In this document: positions 15,379 to 15,427 of the stretch, piece after piece
Numbering within the stretch: position 1 is the stretch's first letter
Layout of the letters: the number at the start of each line of letters is the position of its first letter
NCBI GenBank assembly: GCA_030527765.1
Contig: JAUNAE010000051.1
Span: 1 to 15,427, forward strand
Source: Eubacteriales bacterium
GTDB taxonomy: Bacteria; Bacillota_A; Clostridia; Lachnospirales; Lachnospiraceae
DNA length: 15,427 nucleotides
Direction of reading: 5' to 3'
Translations under genes and position numbers: made by a program
The notes under the pieces: generated by a model
The model's database searches: none
Told to the model about the DNA's origin: nothing
Seen by the model: only the letters and a program-made list of their open reading frames with translations

Positions 15379-15427
15379 TTATTCCGGGCATCGAGCCCAC
15401 CTCGGTCGCAGTTCAGCGCAGCCTGAC

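Noticed and set aside
1..15427. tRNA, rRNA, CRISPR arrays, insertion sequences or phage genes
   Set aside because: No cloverleaf, repeat-spacer array, transposase or phage protein was recognisable on either strand.

Overview
The window looks like chromosomal DNA from an anaerobic, low-to-moderate GC Firmicute of the Clostridia, most like Lachnospiraceae or relatives. This rests on strong AAGGAGG-type ribosome binding sites, TTG/GTG/ATG start ambiguity, rho-independent hairpins followed by T-runs, and the gene families present. This is an inference from gene content; no 16S or other marker is present.

Layout. (1) Bases 28-2562, minus strand: a beta-glucoside unit made of a MurR/RpiR-family regulator followed by a GH1 6-phospho-beta-glucosidase. 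A cluster of GTTTCA/TGAAAC half-sites lies between them, and a strong terminator follows the enzyme gene. (2) Bases 2563-4257, plus strand: a MATE-family efflux pump with an operator-like palindrome inside its promoter. (3) Bases 4258-4860: no intact gene, but a decayed, frameshifted remnant of an FMN-binding-domain protein with an acidic linker, then a long terminator. (4) Bases 4878-7353: a three-gene operon of an EutH-family transporter, a cyclase-family (kynurenine-formamidase-like) hydrolase and a TIGR04076-type small protein. Its promoter carries a Crp-type TGTG-N8-CACA palindrome centred near -41.5, and a terminator closes the operon. (5) Bases 7617-14967: a second run of five genes. 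These are a family-I-like CoA-transferase, an AMP-forming acyl-CoA ligase, an AHL-lactonase-like metallo-beta-lactamase protein, a 651-residue FMN/4Fe-4S/FAD oxidoreductase of the FadH/BaiCD type, and an MFS carrier; a terminator follows. (6) Bases 15172-15378, minus strand: the C-terminal DNA-binding end of a Crp/Fnr-family regulator. It breaks off at an in-frame stop next to about 46 GC-rich bases at the window edge.

How the genes may work together. Regions 4 and 5 form the interesting part: two carriers, two metal-hydrolase folds (one lactonase-like, one amidase/cyclase-like), ATP-dependent CoA activation, CoA transfer and a flavin enoate/dienoyl reductase. The logic resembles known anaerobic CoA-loop reductions. 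In the caffeate (car) system a ligase primes and a transferase recycles CoA; the bai operon uses a ligase, CoA-transferase, OYE-type reductases and an MFS carrier. The diagnostic enzymes of those pathways are absent, so the substrate is unknown. My best reading is import of a carboxylic acid or a masked acid (lactone or amide), opening, CoA activation, reduction of a conjugated C=C, and CoA recycling, with Crp/Fnr-type control. The chemistry is inferred; the gene families and motifs are read from the sequence.
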